A stretch of DNA of 34,307 nt from an uncultured Clostridia bacterium (GTDB lineage Bacteria; Bacillota; Clostridia; Oscillospirales; Oscillospiraceae): contig CALCRH010000307.1 in the NCBI GenBank assembly GCA_937894515.1, positions 1 to 34,307 on the forward strand, in the 5' to 3' direction. Below are positions 7,540-14,190 of the stretch, piece after piece; the stretch's first letter is position 1, and the number at the start of each line of letters is the position of its first letter. A program made the translations under genes and the position numbers. The notes beneath the pieces are model-generated. The model worked only from the letters and a program-made list of their open reading frames with translations, ran no database searches and had not been told where the DNA came from.

Positions 7540-7625
7540 CTTAGCAAATAACAATAGAACTTTGCAAAAGAAAGCAAATTTCTATTGATTTTGATGATGT
7601 TGTTGCTATAATCGAATTGTAGCAA
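7540..7625. promoter_or_regulatory. Divergent control region with palindromic operators
   Basis: A 36-bp interrupted palindrome at 7552-7587 has arms CAATAGAA-C-TTTGC and GCAAA-T-TTCTATTG. It overlaps the -35 box of the rightward promoter. A second inverted repeat, TTGCTA (7604-7609) / TAGCAA (7620-7625), overlaps the -10 box. A further TTAGCAA half site lies at 7541-7547 beside the repressor start. These are the likely binding sites of the XRE repressor. Confidence 0.65.
7585..7612 (+). promoter_or_regulatory. Rightward early promoter of the island
   Basis: TTGATT 7585-7590, a 16-bp spacer, TATAAT 7607-7612. Both boxes overlap operator-like inverted repeats. It drives the small DNA-binding genes and the replication module. 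Confidence 0.7.
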
Positions 7626-7669
7626 GATTTTCTTGAAAAAGCAAGTACAAATAATCGGAGGTGATCAGT

Positions 7670-7849
7670 TTGTGCAATCAGGAGATCAGGAAAAAGGCTA
7701 TGGAGCTTCATGTTCGGCTTTGGGAGGTTGCGGATGCTTACGGGCTTTCAGACGGAAATTTTTCGCGCAAGCTTCGTCGAGAATTGCCGGAGCATGAGCA
7801 GCAGCGCATTCTTTCAATCATCGAGCAGATCGCGAGGGAGAGGGCATGA
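7670..7849 (+). CDS. Small helix-turn-helix protein
   Basis: The 59-aa frame probably starts at TTG 7670 because GGAGGTGAT lies just upstream. GTG 7661 is possible but sits inside that ribosome site. The segment LWEVADAYGLSDGNFSRKLRREL (about residues 20-42) is a helix-turn-helix of a type common in phages and conjugative elements of Clostridia. As the first gene of the rightward operon, opposite the repressor, it could be a Cro- or Str-like regulator. It overlaps the next gene by ATGA. Confidence 0.65.
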   Translation: MCNQEIRKKAMELHVRLWEVADAYGLSDGNFSRKLRRELPEHEQQRILSIIEQIARERA

Positions 7850-8037
7850 AGACAACAACTCCATTCCAAAAAATTTCAGATGCCGTTAAGACAACCGGAC
7901 TTTCTGCGTATTATCTGCGCCGTGGGTGCAAGGATGGCAGCGTGCCGTGCGTTATGAGCGGTGGGGTGTACTATGTCAATGTCCCGCTGCTTCTGCAAAA
8001 GCTCGGCGTTCCGTCTGGCGCAGGCAGCGAGGGGTGA
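7846..8037 (+). CDS. Small excisionase/MerR-like DNA-binding protein
   Basis: This 63-aa protein has the excisionase-type pattern. AVKTTGLSAYYLRRGCKDGSVPCV (residues ~12-35) is a winged helix-turn-helix of the DNA-invertase/MerR kind, followed by GGVYYVNVPLLLQKL, the usual wing. It may act as Xis/AlpA with the integrase or as a transcription factor. It overlaps the previous stop by four bases, so it is translationally coupled. Confidence 0.65.
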   Translation: MKTTTPFQKISDAVKTTGLSAYYLRRGCKDGSVPCVMSGGVYYVNVPLLLQKLGVPSGAGSEG

Positions 8038-8041
8038 TCTG

Positions 8042-8644
8042 ATGGAGAAGCGGACAAGCTTCATCTTTTATTCGGATTGGTGGGAGCATCTTGAAATGCT
8101 TTCCGATGGCGAAGCGCTTTCTGTAATCAGAGCGATTTTCTTGTATCAGCGAAATGAGACTGTGCCCAGTCTTGCCGGAGCCGCTGCGCCAGAACGGTGG
8201 TGCAAAATGAGCCAATCAAAAGAAAAAGCCTGCCCCGGTGGTGGAGCACCGAGACAGGCTACCGAGGAAGAACAGACCGGGCAGGCCGTTTTTTCCTCTC
8301 ACAACAATAATACCACGCCCGGCAGATGCGGTCAACGGCTCTATGAACTTTTGCCGCATGGCGCCGCGAATGCAATCAAAGGTCGAGCGCTGGTAGCGCT
8401 GCTGGGCTTGCACGATCTCCGAGAGCTGACCCGGGAAATCCACCGTGCCCGCCGGGCAGGTGTGCAGATCTGCACAAACTGTTCCGGCGAACGCGGATGC
8501 TACTTGGCAGGCACCCCGGCGGAATTGGAACAATATGCCCGATTACTTGACAGATGGCTTGCTCAAGTATGTGCCACCCGTGATTCTGTGCATGACATGA
8601 TCCAGCGAATGAACGGACAGGCAGAAGTGGAGGGCTGGGGCTGA
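8042..8644 (+). CDS. Fusion of a DUF6291-like N-terminus and a phage winged-helix-like domain
   Basis: This is 200 aa from ATG 8042, with GAGGGGTGATCTG upstream; the frame is open further but earlier starts overlap the previous gene. Residues 1-48 (SFIFYSDWWEHLEMLSDGEA, IFLYQRNE, PSLAG) resemble the start of DUF6291 proteins of phage replication modules. Residues ~95-200 (RLYELLPHGAANAIKGRAL, LTREIHRARRAGVQICT, GCYLAG) look like a separate regulatory domain of clostridial phages. The low-complexity link at 56-92 is encoded by a terminator-like RNA structure. An internal ATG 8207 in frame could start the second part alone. An in-frame deletion fusion is likely. The role is unknown, but the location is the replication operon. 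Confidence 0.55.
   Translation: MEKRTSFIFYSDWWEHLEMLSDGEALSVIRAIFLYQRNETVPSLAGAAAPERWCKMSQSKEKACPGGGAPRQATEEEQTGQAVFSSHNNNTTPGRCGQRLYELLPHGAANAIKGRALVALLGLHDLRELTREIHRARRAGVQICTNCSGERGCYLAGTPAELEQYARLLDRWLAQVCATRDSVHDMIQRMNGQAEVEGWG
8228..8294 (+). other. Terminator/attenuator-like structure inside a coding frame
   Basis: GCCTGCC (8228-8234) can pair with GGCAGGC (8280-8286), extended by CGGT/ACCG and followed by G and six T. The same left strand can instead pair with CAGGCT (8255-8260), enclosing the hairpin CGGTG-GTGGAG-CACCG. Two exclusive folds, one with a T tract, look like an attenuator left inside the fused ORF. Confidence 0.45.
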
Positions 8645-9345
8645 TGGCGCAAAGACGAATGTTTTCATTGGAGGTCGTGAACACAGACGCTTTCCTCGAC
8701 CTCCCCGCCAGCTCTCAGGCGCTGTATTTCCATTTGGGAATGCGGGCAGATGATGACGGATTTGTTTCCAATCCCAAGAAGATCACAGCACTTGTGAACT
8801 GCTCGCCGGATGATCTTTCGTTACTCATTGCGAAAGGTTTTATTATTCCTTTTCCATCCGGCGTAATAGTAGTCCGGGATTGGAAAACGAACAATTACAT
8901 ACAGGCTGACCGTTATCATGAAACACGGTATCTTGAAGAAAAAGGTTTGCTTTCCATCAATAAAAACGGGAGTTATTCTATACCAGATACATCGTGTATA
9001 CAGAATGTATACAAATTGGATACAGAGGATAGGTTAGGTAAGGATAGGTTAGGTGAAGATATTATAGAGCGTAAGGCGGGCAAGCCGCCGCACTCATCCC
9101 GTTTTGTTCCTCCATCTGTTGAGGAAGTTAGAGCATATTGCCAGGAGCGGCAAAACCGCATTGATCCAGAACGGTTCGTTGACTTCTATGTCTCCAAAGG
9201 TTGGAAAATTGGCAACCAGTCAATGAAGGATTGGAAAGCCGCCGTTCGGACATGGGAAAAGCGTGACCGCTCTGACGGCAAAGCAGCCTCGCCGGATATT
9301 CGTGATCCCAAGAACTATACCTACTCAGAGGGGGAGAGCCTGTGA
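8644..9345 (+). CDS. Phage-type replisome organizer / replication initiator
   Basis: This 233-aa protein starts at ATG 8644, sharing one base with the previous stop. MAQRRMFSLEVVNTDAFLDLP and LYFHLGMRADDDGFV are the N-terminal winged-helix signature of phage replisome organizers, which bind the origin and recruit the helicase loader. Residues ~100-135 are a variable linker that includes the repeat DRLG-KDRLG-ED. SVEEVRAYCQER...IDPERFVDFYVSKGW...MKDWKAAVRTWEKR (~158-210) is the C-terminal DnaD-like module. The linker DNA carries direct repeats that may be the origin. The loader gene follows with overlap. In PICIs this is the Pri/Rep position. Confidence 0.82.
   Translation: MAQRRMFSLEVVNTDAFLDLPASSQALYFHLGMRADDDGFVSNPKKITALVNCSPDDLSLLIAKGFIIPFPSGVIVVRDWKTNNYIQADRYHETRYLEEKGLLSINKNGSYSIPDTSCIQNVYKLDTEDRLGKDRLGEDIIERKAGKPPHSSRFVPPSVEEVRAYCQERQNRIDPERFVDFYVSKGWKIGNQSMKDWKAAVRTWEKRDRSDGKAASPDIRDPKNYTYSEGESL
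8989..9066. other. Candidate replication origin (iterons) inside the organizer gene
   Basis: The linker DNA holds GTATACAGAATGTATAC (8996-9012, a GTATAC inverted pair), a further GGATACAGAGG, and the direct repeat GGATAGGTTAGGT at 9028-9040 and 9042-9054, followed by AT-rich sequence. Many phage initiator genes contain their own origin in the linker. This is inference from repeats only. Confidence 0.4.
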
Positions 9346-10142
9346 ATATTCCCATTGAATCGTTTGCAAAGTTAAACCGAGCGCCGGTGGATTATGAGGA
9401 CGAGAATGGTTTGCTTCATTGTGGACGGTGTCATGCCCCGAAGCAGATCCGGGTGGACGGAATTGACCGGATCGTCCCTGTTACTTGCCAGTGTGTCGAG
9501 ACGGAGATCAGCAAGCAAAAGGATGAGGTGCGAAAGAAACGTGTGGAGGAACTGCGCTTGCGGTGTCTGCCGGTGGCGGCAATGCGTGAGCGTACCTTCA
9601 GCGTAGCCGGAGAGGATCGGCACGTTCAAATTGCCCGGCGGTATGTAGAGAAGTGGCAACATGTTAGCGCGGAGAATATTGGCCTGCTGCTGTGGGGCAA
9701 TACCGGTACCGGCAAAAGCTTTACCGCCCAATGTGTGGCCAACGCTTTGATTGACTGTGAAATTGCCGTTCGGTATATCTCTGCCGTGGAGCTGGTATCC
9801 TCTCTCATGGATAAGGAAAAGCGCGAGCAGGTTATGTTAGACGTGATCCGCATTCCTCTTTTCATCATTGACGATGTTGGCGCAGAGCGTGACACGCCCT
9901 TTTCCCGGGAGCAGATATGCGCCGTTATTGATGCAAGGAACGAAGCAAAGAAACCGCTGATCGTCACCACCAATATTACGCTGGAGGAAATGAAGACCTG
10001 CACCGACCCTGTCTTATGCCGTCTATATGACCGTTTGCAGGAATGCTGTGTGCCGGTGGCGGTAACTGGCGAGAGCAGACGCGGGGGAGCTGCCGCCGAA
10101 AAAATGAAGCGGGCAAAGGAACTTTTATATGATTATATGTAG
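9342..10142 (+). CDS. DnaC/DnaI-like helicase loader ATPase
   Basis: This 266-aa AAA+ ATPase loads the host replicative helicase at the island origin. CGRC (27-30) and CQC (49-51) form a zinc-binding N-terminal region. Walker A is GNTGTGKS (119-126), Walker B LFIIDDVGAE (~173-182), and sensor-1 is VTTNI around 207. The start is GTG 9342 with GGGGGAGAG upstream, overlapping the previous TGA as GTGA, so it is coupled to the replisome organizer. The length is normal for phage DnaC proteins. Confidence 0.9.
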   Translation: MNIPIESFAKLNRAPVDYEDENGLLHCGRCHAPKQIRVDGIDRIVPVTCQCVETEISKQKDEVRKKRVEELRLRCLPVAAMRERTFSVAGEDRHVQIARRYVEKWQHVSAENIGLLLWGNTGTGKSFTAQCVANALIDCEIAVRYISAVELVSSLMDKEKREQVMLDVIRIPLFIIDDVGAERDTPFSREQICAVIDARNEAKKPLIVTTNITLEEMKTCTDPVLCRLYDRLQECCVPVAVTGESRRGGAAAEKMKRAKELLYDYM

Positions 10143-10147
10143 TAAAT

Positions 10148-10244
10148 CTGTCCGAATCCCGGACAGTGTTACGGTTGAAAATCATGTTGCATTGACCGAA
10201 CGGCGGACATGAAATGATGGTTGTACTGTCCGGTACATGGACAG
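10148..10244. promoter_or_regulatory. Twin CTGTCC-N7-GGACAG palindromes before the terS gene
   Basis: Two 19-bp sites with identical half sites and identical 7-bp spacing lie at 10148-10166 and 10226-10244, 78 bp apart; a GGACAT half site lies at 10204-10209. They fill the 288-bp gap between the loader gene and terS, which has no convincing ORF. They look like operators for a dimeric regulator of the terS transcript. They do not match the Gram-positive LexA box. Confidence 0.55.
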
Positions 10245-10430
10245 CCAAGATGCTTTTGATTGAAAAACCTTTCCACCGTCAGCTGTTGTTCGTAGCAATG
10301 CACACGATGCAACGGGCGAAAAGGTACTGTGACGGGGATAAAAAACCATTGCGGGCTCGTCGACCCCAAGTTGCGTCTATACAGCCAAAAAATTTTTTGA
10401 GCTGTTCCGTTCACAAACGATTGAGGAGGG

Positions 10431-10982
10431 ATGAAAACGAAGATCACACGCGATACTACCGTTTCCACATCTGAGTTGGCTGCCGTTTTGGGCGTGACGG
10501 GAAGATATATTCGGCAGTTGGCAGAGGACGGCGTGTTGCACAAAGTGCAACAAGGAGTTTTTCCGCTTACGGATTCAGTCCAGGCATACATCGCAAATTT
10601 GTCACGCCGATCATTACGCGATGACAACGATTTGGCACGGTCGCGTCTTTCTGCCGACGTGCGAGCAAAAAATGCAAAAGCTGAGATTGCCGAGCTTCAG
10701 GCGCAGGAGCTGCGCGGTAAGATGCACCGGAGCGAGGATGTGGAGGCTTTAACAGAGGACCTTGTTTATACCATTCGAGGTGCGCTGCTTGCCCTGCCCG
10801 GCAGATTGGCTGTCGATTGTGCCGCCGCGCAAACTGCCCCGGAGGCATCTGATGTAATCCGTAAGGAAGTATACAAGGTCATGCGTGAGCTGGCTGCCTA
10901 TCATTATGACCCGAAGAAATATGAGGAGCGGGTGCGCGGCCGTATGACTTTTGATACTCCTATCGAAGATGCGGATGTATAA
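10431..10982 (+). CDS. terS: Small terminase subunit (Nu1-like TerS)
   Basis: The 183-aa protein starts at ATG 10431 with GAGGAGG upstream. Residues ~12-45 are a Nu1-type winged helix-turn-helix (TSELAAVLGVTGRYIRQLAEDGVL, then FPLTDSVQAYI). A charged, alanine-rich helical region follows (RSRLSADVRAKNAKAEIAELQAQELRG), then LALPGRLAVDCA and a C-terminal helical part. This is the layout of lambda Nu1/DUF1441-type small terminases, which recognise the packaging site. No large subunit is present. In PICIs the lone TerS redirects the helper phage motor to package island DNA. It has its own control region and a strong terminator after it. Confidence 0.82.
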   Translation: MKTKITRDTTVSTSELAAVLGVTGRYIRQLAEDGVLHKVQQGVFPLTDSVQAYIANLSRRSLRDDNDLARSRLSADVRAKNAKAEIAELQAQELRGKMHRSEDVEALTEDLVYTIRGALLALPGRLAVDCAAAQTAPEASDVIRKEVYKVMRELAAYHYDPKKYEERVRGRMTFDTPIEDADV

Positions 10983-11001
10983 ATTTTACATTGGAAAAGT
11001 A

Positions 11002-11047
11002 AAAAAGCTCTCCACGCGGGCAATTTCCGCCGCGAGGAGGGCTTTTC
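11002..11047. terminator. Terminator after terS
   Basis: AAAAAGCTCTCCACGCGG / CCGCCGCGAGGAGGGCTTTT with a CAATTT loop and small internal mismatches, flanked by A and T tracts. It separates rightward terS from the leftward block. Confidence 0.75.
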
Positions 11048-11064
11048 CTTTTTGCCCGTTTACA

Positions 11065-11146
11065 GGCTCTGTGTCGCTTGTTTACGCTTCTGCATGGTGT
11101 AACACTCCCACGAGGATTACTGCCAGTTGCAACTCGTCACAGAGCC
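11065..11146 (-). other. Structured stretch at the end of the leftward block
   Basis: A 9-bp inverted repeat (GGCTCTGTG 11065-11073 / CACAGAGCC 11138-11146) encloses the 10-bp palindrome AGTTGCAACT (11125-11134) and GTGTAACAC. No gene of useful size fits. It could be an RNA structure or a protein-binding site. Its position next to terS makes a packaging-site role conceivable but unproven. Confidence 0.3.
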
Positions 11147-11159
11147 CAAGAGAAGGCTT

Positions 11160-11228
11160 TTATTCGCCATTCTCCTGTTCCCTGCGTCCTTGGCGTATGG
11201 CAAGCCGCGCTTGATACCGGGTTTTCAT
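11160..11228 (-). CDS. Possible 22-aa basic peptide
   Basis: ATG 11228 overlaps the TGA of the preceding gene (ATGA), with AGGAG nine bases before. The product MKTRYQARLAIRQGRREQEN-GE is arginine-rich. It may be a genuine small coupled gene or a chance frame. Confidence 0.3.
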   Translation of the reverse strand: MKTRYQARLAIRQGRREQENGE

Positions 11229-11416
11229 TCACATGTCCGCTCCTTTTCATATTTTGATCCAGCTCTTGATTCAAGAGCTTCACGACCGCCGGGCTGCTTC
11301 AGTATTCTGCGAATGAACTCCATCGTCGCTACGGCCAATCTGTCCCGGACAGCATCTGGGATCTCCGCCGTATTGATTTGGATTTTTACCGGAGCGGTAT
11401 GCCGACCTTCTGCCAT
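11225..11416 (-). CDS. Hypothetical small phage-type protein
   Basis: This is 63 aa from ATG 11416, chosen because AGGGGAGGTG lies just upstream (the frame is open eight codons earlier). VKIQINTAEIPDAVRD and MEFIRRILKQPGG are the visible conserved-looking parts. The second half is charged and helical. No family is recognised. It is one of five small genes in a leftward row, each with its own ribosome site. Confidence 0.5.
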   Translation of the reverse strand: MAEGRHTAPVKIQINTAEIPDAVRDRLAVATMEFIRRILKQPGGREALESRAGSKYEKERTCE

Positions 11417-11446
11417 GTTTTCACCTCCCCTCCGAAACATATAAGA

Positions 11447-11662
11447 TCACCCTGCAAACATTGTGCCAAAAAAGACAGGGGCTATGCTGTTCTTCGGAAT
11501 TTTCAGTGTAGCAATTAGATCCTCCATGTCCTTTTTGGTGGGGTTTTGCATCAAATTAACGATTCTGTATACCTTGCTGCGTTGCCATCCAATAGCAGCT
11601 GCAAATGCCGCAATGGAATCGTACTGAGAGAAAACCAACCCTTTAATTGTCATTTCCGGCAT
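11447..11662 (-). CDS. Small helix-turn-helix protein
   Basis: 71 aa, with AAGGAGATATAC before ATG 11662. FSQYDSIAAFAAAIGWQRSKVYRIVNLMQNPTKKDMEDLIATLKI is an XRE-like helix-turn-helix (GWQRSKVYRI as recognition helix). It lacks any extra domain. It may regulate the leftward block or the helper phage. Confidence 0.65.
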   Translation of the reverse strand: MPEMTIKGLVFSQYDSIAAFAAAIGWQRSKVYRIVNLMQNPTKKDMEDLIATLKIPKNSIAPVFFGTMFAG

Positions 11663-11686
11663 GTATATCTCCTTTCGGCCTGAGTG

Positions 11687-11959
11687 TCAAACAGATACCG
11701 AGCGCAGCGCATCGGCAATGTGCAGACTATTGAGCAGAGATGCGCGCTCGTAGGCTCCGGCGTAGCAGTAAATCGAATCCTCCAGATCGTCCATCAGATC
11801 GGCGGGGGCGAACTGCCTCACCGCCTGCAGCAGACCTTCCATCTCGGCTGTCGCGGCAATGACATTGGGATTTGAGGATTGCTCATTGCTCCAAACCGAG
11901 GAGCAGACGATCCCTTCAATAATGTCTTCGACCAACTTCACCTTGTGTTCTTTTTCCAT
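11687..11959 (-). CDS. Hypothetical protein, acidic and helical
   Basis: 90 aa with AAGGAG before ATG 11959. It is predicted all-helical and acidic (ATAEMEGLLQAVRQFAPADLMDDLEDSIYCY). It has some similarity in pattern to small DUF6809-type phage proteins, but not enough to assign. It is the third gene of the leftward block. Confidence 0.5.
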   Translation of the reverse strand: MEKEHKVKLVEDIIEGIVCSSVWSNEQSSNPNVIAATAEMEGLLQAVRQFAPADLMDDLEDSIYCYAGAYERASLLNSLHIADALRSVSV

Positions 11960-11979
11960 GGCAGTTCTCCTTGTAATCT

Positions 11980-12249
11980 CTACAGGTGACCGACGTAATG
12001 ACCGTGCCGACGCTTGCGTACCTCTCTCATGCCCTGAATGCGTCCCGCTTCAAAGATTGCGGCAAGCATTAAATGATAGTCTGCTACACCATCCAGCGGC
12101 AAGAATTCCTTGTCTCGCTTGCACCATGCACGCGCAATATCATCTGCATAGCGAGCTGTGTCTATGGAACCGTAGTGAGTAAAGAGGTGTACAACCTCCT
12201 CCGGACTCAGAAGCAACGGCGGCTGGGGTCTCATACAATATCCGATCAT
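11980..12249 (-). CDS. Hypothetical phage-type protein
   Basis: 89 aa with GAGGAGCG before ATG 12249. The middle (EEVVHLFTHYGSIDTARYADDIARAW) and the C-terminal AIFEAGRIQGMREVRKRRH are typical of small helical prophage proteins. The function is unknown. It lies 124 bases after the preceding gene of the block, and that gap carries no convincing gene. Confidence 0.5.
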   Translation of the reverse strand: MIGYCMRPQPPLLLSPEEVVHLFTHYGSIDTARYADDIARAWCKRDKEFLPLDGVADYHLMLAAIFEAGRIQGMREVRKRRHGHYVGHL

Positions 12250-12372
12250 CGTTTTTCGCTCCTCTTCTTGATTTTTTCGGTGAGGGCTGATACAATCGCC
12301 GTATCAAGCCCCCTGTGGTTTGGTGGCTGCCTCTTGCACTTTGTCTTGGTGGGCTGGTGCAAGGGGCTTTTC

Positions 12373-12648
12373 TCATGCCAACACAAAGCGGCGGGTGCTG
12401 GTGGTGCGGGTGAAACGCTCCACGATCTCCGGCAGTGCCTTTTTCAGGGCGGCGGTATCAAGCCGGTTACTGGTGACCTGCTTATAGCTCGCCTTCCAGT
12501 CCGTCCCCGTCAGCTCTTCAACGCTGCGGGCGCTCATTTCCGCCTTGATGCTGTCCGTCAGTCCCTCAATCTCGGCGGCAAGTTCCTCCGCCATGCGGCG
12601 CAGTTCGCGCAGCTCCTTTACCTTTGCGTCAAGTTCAATCGTTCCCAT
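12373..12648 (-). CDS. Phage protein with N-terminal coiled coil
   Basis: 91 aa with AAAGGAG before ATG 12648. Residues ~8-40 (KVKELRELRRMAEELAAEIEGLTDSIKAEM) form a coiled coil. The C-terminal TDWKASYKQVTSNRLDTAALKKALP...FTRTTSTRRFVL resembles small phage proteins found beside YqaJ-type recombination nucleases. No nuclease is nearby. It is the first gene of the leftward block, ~145 bases from its promoter. Confidence 0.6.
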   Translation of the reverse strand: MGTIELDAKVKELRELRRMAEELAAEIEGLTDSIKAEMSARSVEELTGTDWKASYKQVTSNRLDTAALKKALPEIVERFTRTTSTRRFVLA

Positions 12649-12799
12649 GTCCGAGATCTCCTTTCAAATTTTGGGGAACGTCGGCGGCTGGCAGCTCTGA
12701 GTTTATCTCGCCCATTACGGATGGCTTTTCTTCTCTGTTCCAGCTCTTACATTGTCGCGTCTGTATTCGACCTTTGCTCTGTTCCCTTGCTGTGATTAT

Positions 12800-12905
12800 A
12801 ATATAGCACACTTAAACAGTACATTCAATTGACAAACTATACAATGTTTAAGTACCATTTTTGTTTACTTTTACACTTGTTAAGTGTATATTTCTGTGCT
12901 ATAAT
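12800..12905. promoter_or_regulatory. Divergent promoters with shared operator half sites
   Basis: Leftward: TTGAAT (12828-12823), 17 bp, TATATT (12805-12800). Rightward: TTGTTA (12877-12882), 17 bp, TATAAT (12900-12905). ACTTAAACA (12810-12818) sits in the leftward spacer, its exact inverse TGTTTAAGT at 12845-12853, and the palindrome ACACTT-GTT-AAGTGT (12873-12887) covers the rightward -35. The ribbon-helix-helix protein encoded just downstream is the obvious candidate to bind them. Confidence 0.7.
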
Positions 12906-12971
12906 AAGGCTACAATGAGAGAGGGAGCATCTTTTCGCAGCTCCCCCCGATTTATAGGAAAGGGGCGTACT

Positions 12972-13175
12972 ATGGACGAGCACAAGAACAGTGAGGCAAG
13001 AATACGGGCAAATAACAAGTACAATGCAAAAATGTATGACCGTATAAATATTGCCGTCAAAAAAGGCAAGAAAGACACCATCAAGGAGCACGCAGAGGCT
13101 CAGGGTGAAAGCATCAATGCCTTTATCAATCGGGCGATTGACAATCAGATGGAGCAAGACAAGCGGCAGCAATAG
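12972..13175 (+). CDS. Ribbon-helix-helix (Arc/ParD-like) DNA-binding protein
   Basis: 67 aa from ATG 12972, with GGAAAGGGG upstream. Residues ~22-61 (YDRINIAVKKGKKDTIKEHAEAQGESINAFINRAI) match the ribbon-helix-helix pattern: a beta strand contacting DNA, then two helices with the GESIN turn. It is likely an autoregulator of its promoter palindromes. It precedes dinD by 99 bases without a terminator. It could be an antitoxin-like partner, but no RelE-type toxin follows. Confidence 0.7.
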   Translation: MDEHKNSEARIRANNKYNAKMYDRINIAVKKGKKDTIKEHAEAQGESINAFINRAIDNQMEQDKRQQ

Positions 13176-13274
13176 GCACGGACAGAGAGCAGAAAAAGAG
13201 CCCCATGCGAGCATGGAGCCGGAAAGAGGTGTGATATGTATTTTTTCTTTGACGATGAGGCAAAGGGTGAAGGA

Positions 13275-14099
13275 ATGGTAGAGTACAGCGAACAGACCTT
13301 TGAAAATATCAAGCATATCAACGAGGCGGGGCAGGAATATTGGCTTGCTCGTGAGCTATCAAAAGTGCTTGACTATAAGGATTTCAGAAATTTTGAGCTT
13401 TTAATTTATAAAGCTATGGAATCCTGCAAAAATAGTGGCTATGAAATTTCAAACCATTTCGGTGAGGCCACCGAGATGGTTCAAATCGGCTCCGGTGCGC
13501 AACGTGAGTTTTCGAGCTATATGCTTTCGCGCTATGCCTGCTATTTGACCGTTATGAATGGTGACCCTCGTAAAGAGGTTATCGCGCTCGGTCAGACTTA
13601 TTTTGCAGTAAAAACCCGTCAGCAGGAGTTGATTGAAAACTACGAGGAGCTGACGGAAGACCAAAAGCGGCTTGCGATCCGTAATGAGATGAAACAGCAC
13701 AACGTCGCGCTTGCGGACGCAGCTCACGATGCCGGAGTGGTAGCGCCGTTGGATTATGCTGTCTTTCAGAACTACGGCTATATGGGCTTGTACGGTGGCT
13801 TAAAGGCGCAGGATATCAAAGAGCGAAAGGGATTGAAAAAGGGGCAGGACATTCTTGACCACATGGGCAGCACCGAATTGGCGGCAAATCTGTTCCGTGC
13901 GACGCAGACTGAGGAAAAGTTGCGTCGGGACAATGTAAAGGGGAAAGACGCCGCAAACCGAACGCATTACGCGGTTGGACAAAAAGTTAGAAAGACCATT
14001 GCAGAACTCGGTGGCACAATGCCGGAGGATCTTCCCACTCCGCAGAAGAGTATAAAGCAGATCGAGAGTGAGCAAAAGAAACTGAATAAGCATGACTGA
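13275..14099 (+). CDS. dinD: DNA damage-inducible protein D
   Basis: This is 274 aa from ATG 13275, the start that matches the E. coli DinD N-terminus in register; ATG 13236, with AAAGAGGTG, adds 13 residues and is also possible. Conserved blocks are WLARELSKVLDYKDFRNFE, SRYACYLTVMNGDP, GQTYFAVKTRQQEL, YGGLKAQDI, LDHMGSTELAANLFRATQ and ELGGTMPEDLPTP. E. coli DinD is SOS-induced and opposes RecA strand-exchange filaments. The N-terminal part resembles Bro-N-type phage domains. As last cargo gene of a satellite it may alter the SOS response or recombination during helper infection (inference). Confidence 0.88.
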   Translation: MVEYSEQTFENIKHINEAGQEYWLARELSKVLDYKDFRNFELLIYKAMESCKNSGYEISNHFGEATEMVQIGSGAQREFSSYMLSRYACYLTVMNGDPRKEVIALGQTYFAVKTRQQELIENYEELTEDQKRLAIRNEMKQHNVALADAAHDAGVVAPLDYAVFQNYGYMGLYGGLKAQDIKERKGLKKGQDILDHMGSTELAANLFRATQTEEKLRRDNVKGKDAANRTHYAVGQKVRKTIAELGGTMPEDLPTPQKSIKQIESEQKKLNKHD

Positions 14100-14132
14100 G
14101 TGTCGATTTCATCGGCCGGTTTGTGGATAGAA

Positions 14133-14174
14133 AAACTCACACAGAAACTCACACCGCCACCAAAAAACTCACAC
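14133..14174. repeat. Three AAACTCACAC repeats inside attR (putative integrase arm sites)
   Basis: Copies at 14133-14142, 14145-14154 and 14165-14174, all in the same direction. The first two share the 12-bp pitch of the copies near attL. Confidence 0.6.
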
Positions 14175-14190
14175 CGAGAGCATACAACAG

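Noticed and set aside
10148..10244. LexA boxes before terS
   Set aside because: Half sites CTGTCC/GGACAG with a 7-bp gap do not match the GAAC-N4-GTTC type box of Gram-positive LexA.
10214..10474. 86-aa ORF before terS
   Set aside because: No ribosome site, overlaps the terS start by 44 bases, and contains one of the twin palindromes; better read as a control region.
12140..12376. 78-aa minus-strand ORF beginning with ATGA overlap of the 12373 gene
   Set aside because: Overlaps the next gene by 110 bases and is Arg/Ser/Pro-rich with no pattern of a folded protein. The ATGA coupling is noted, but support is too weak.
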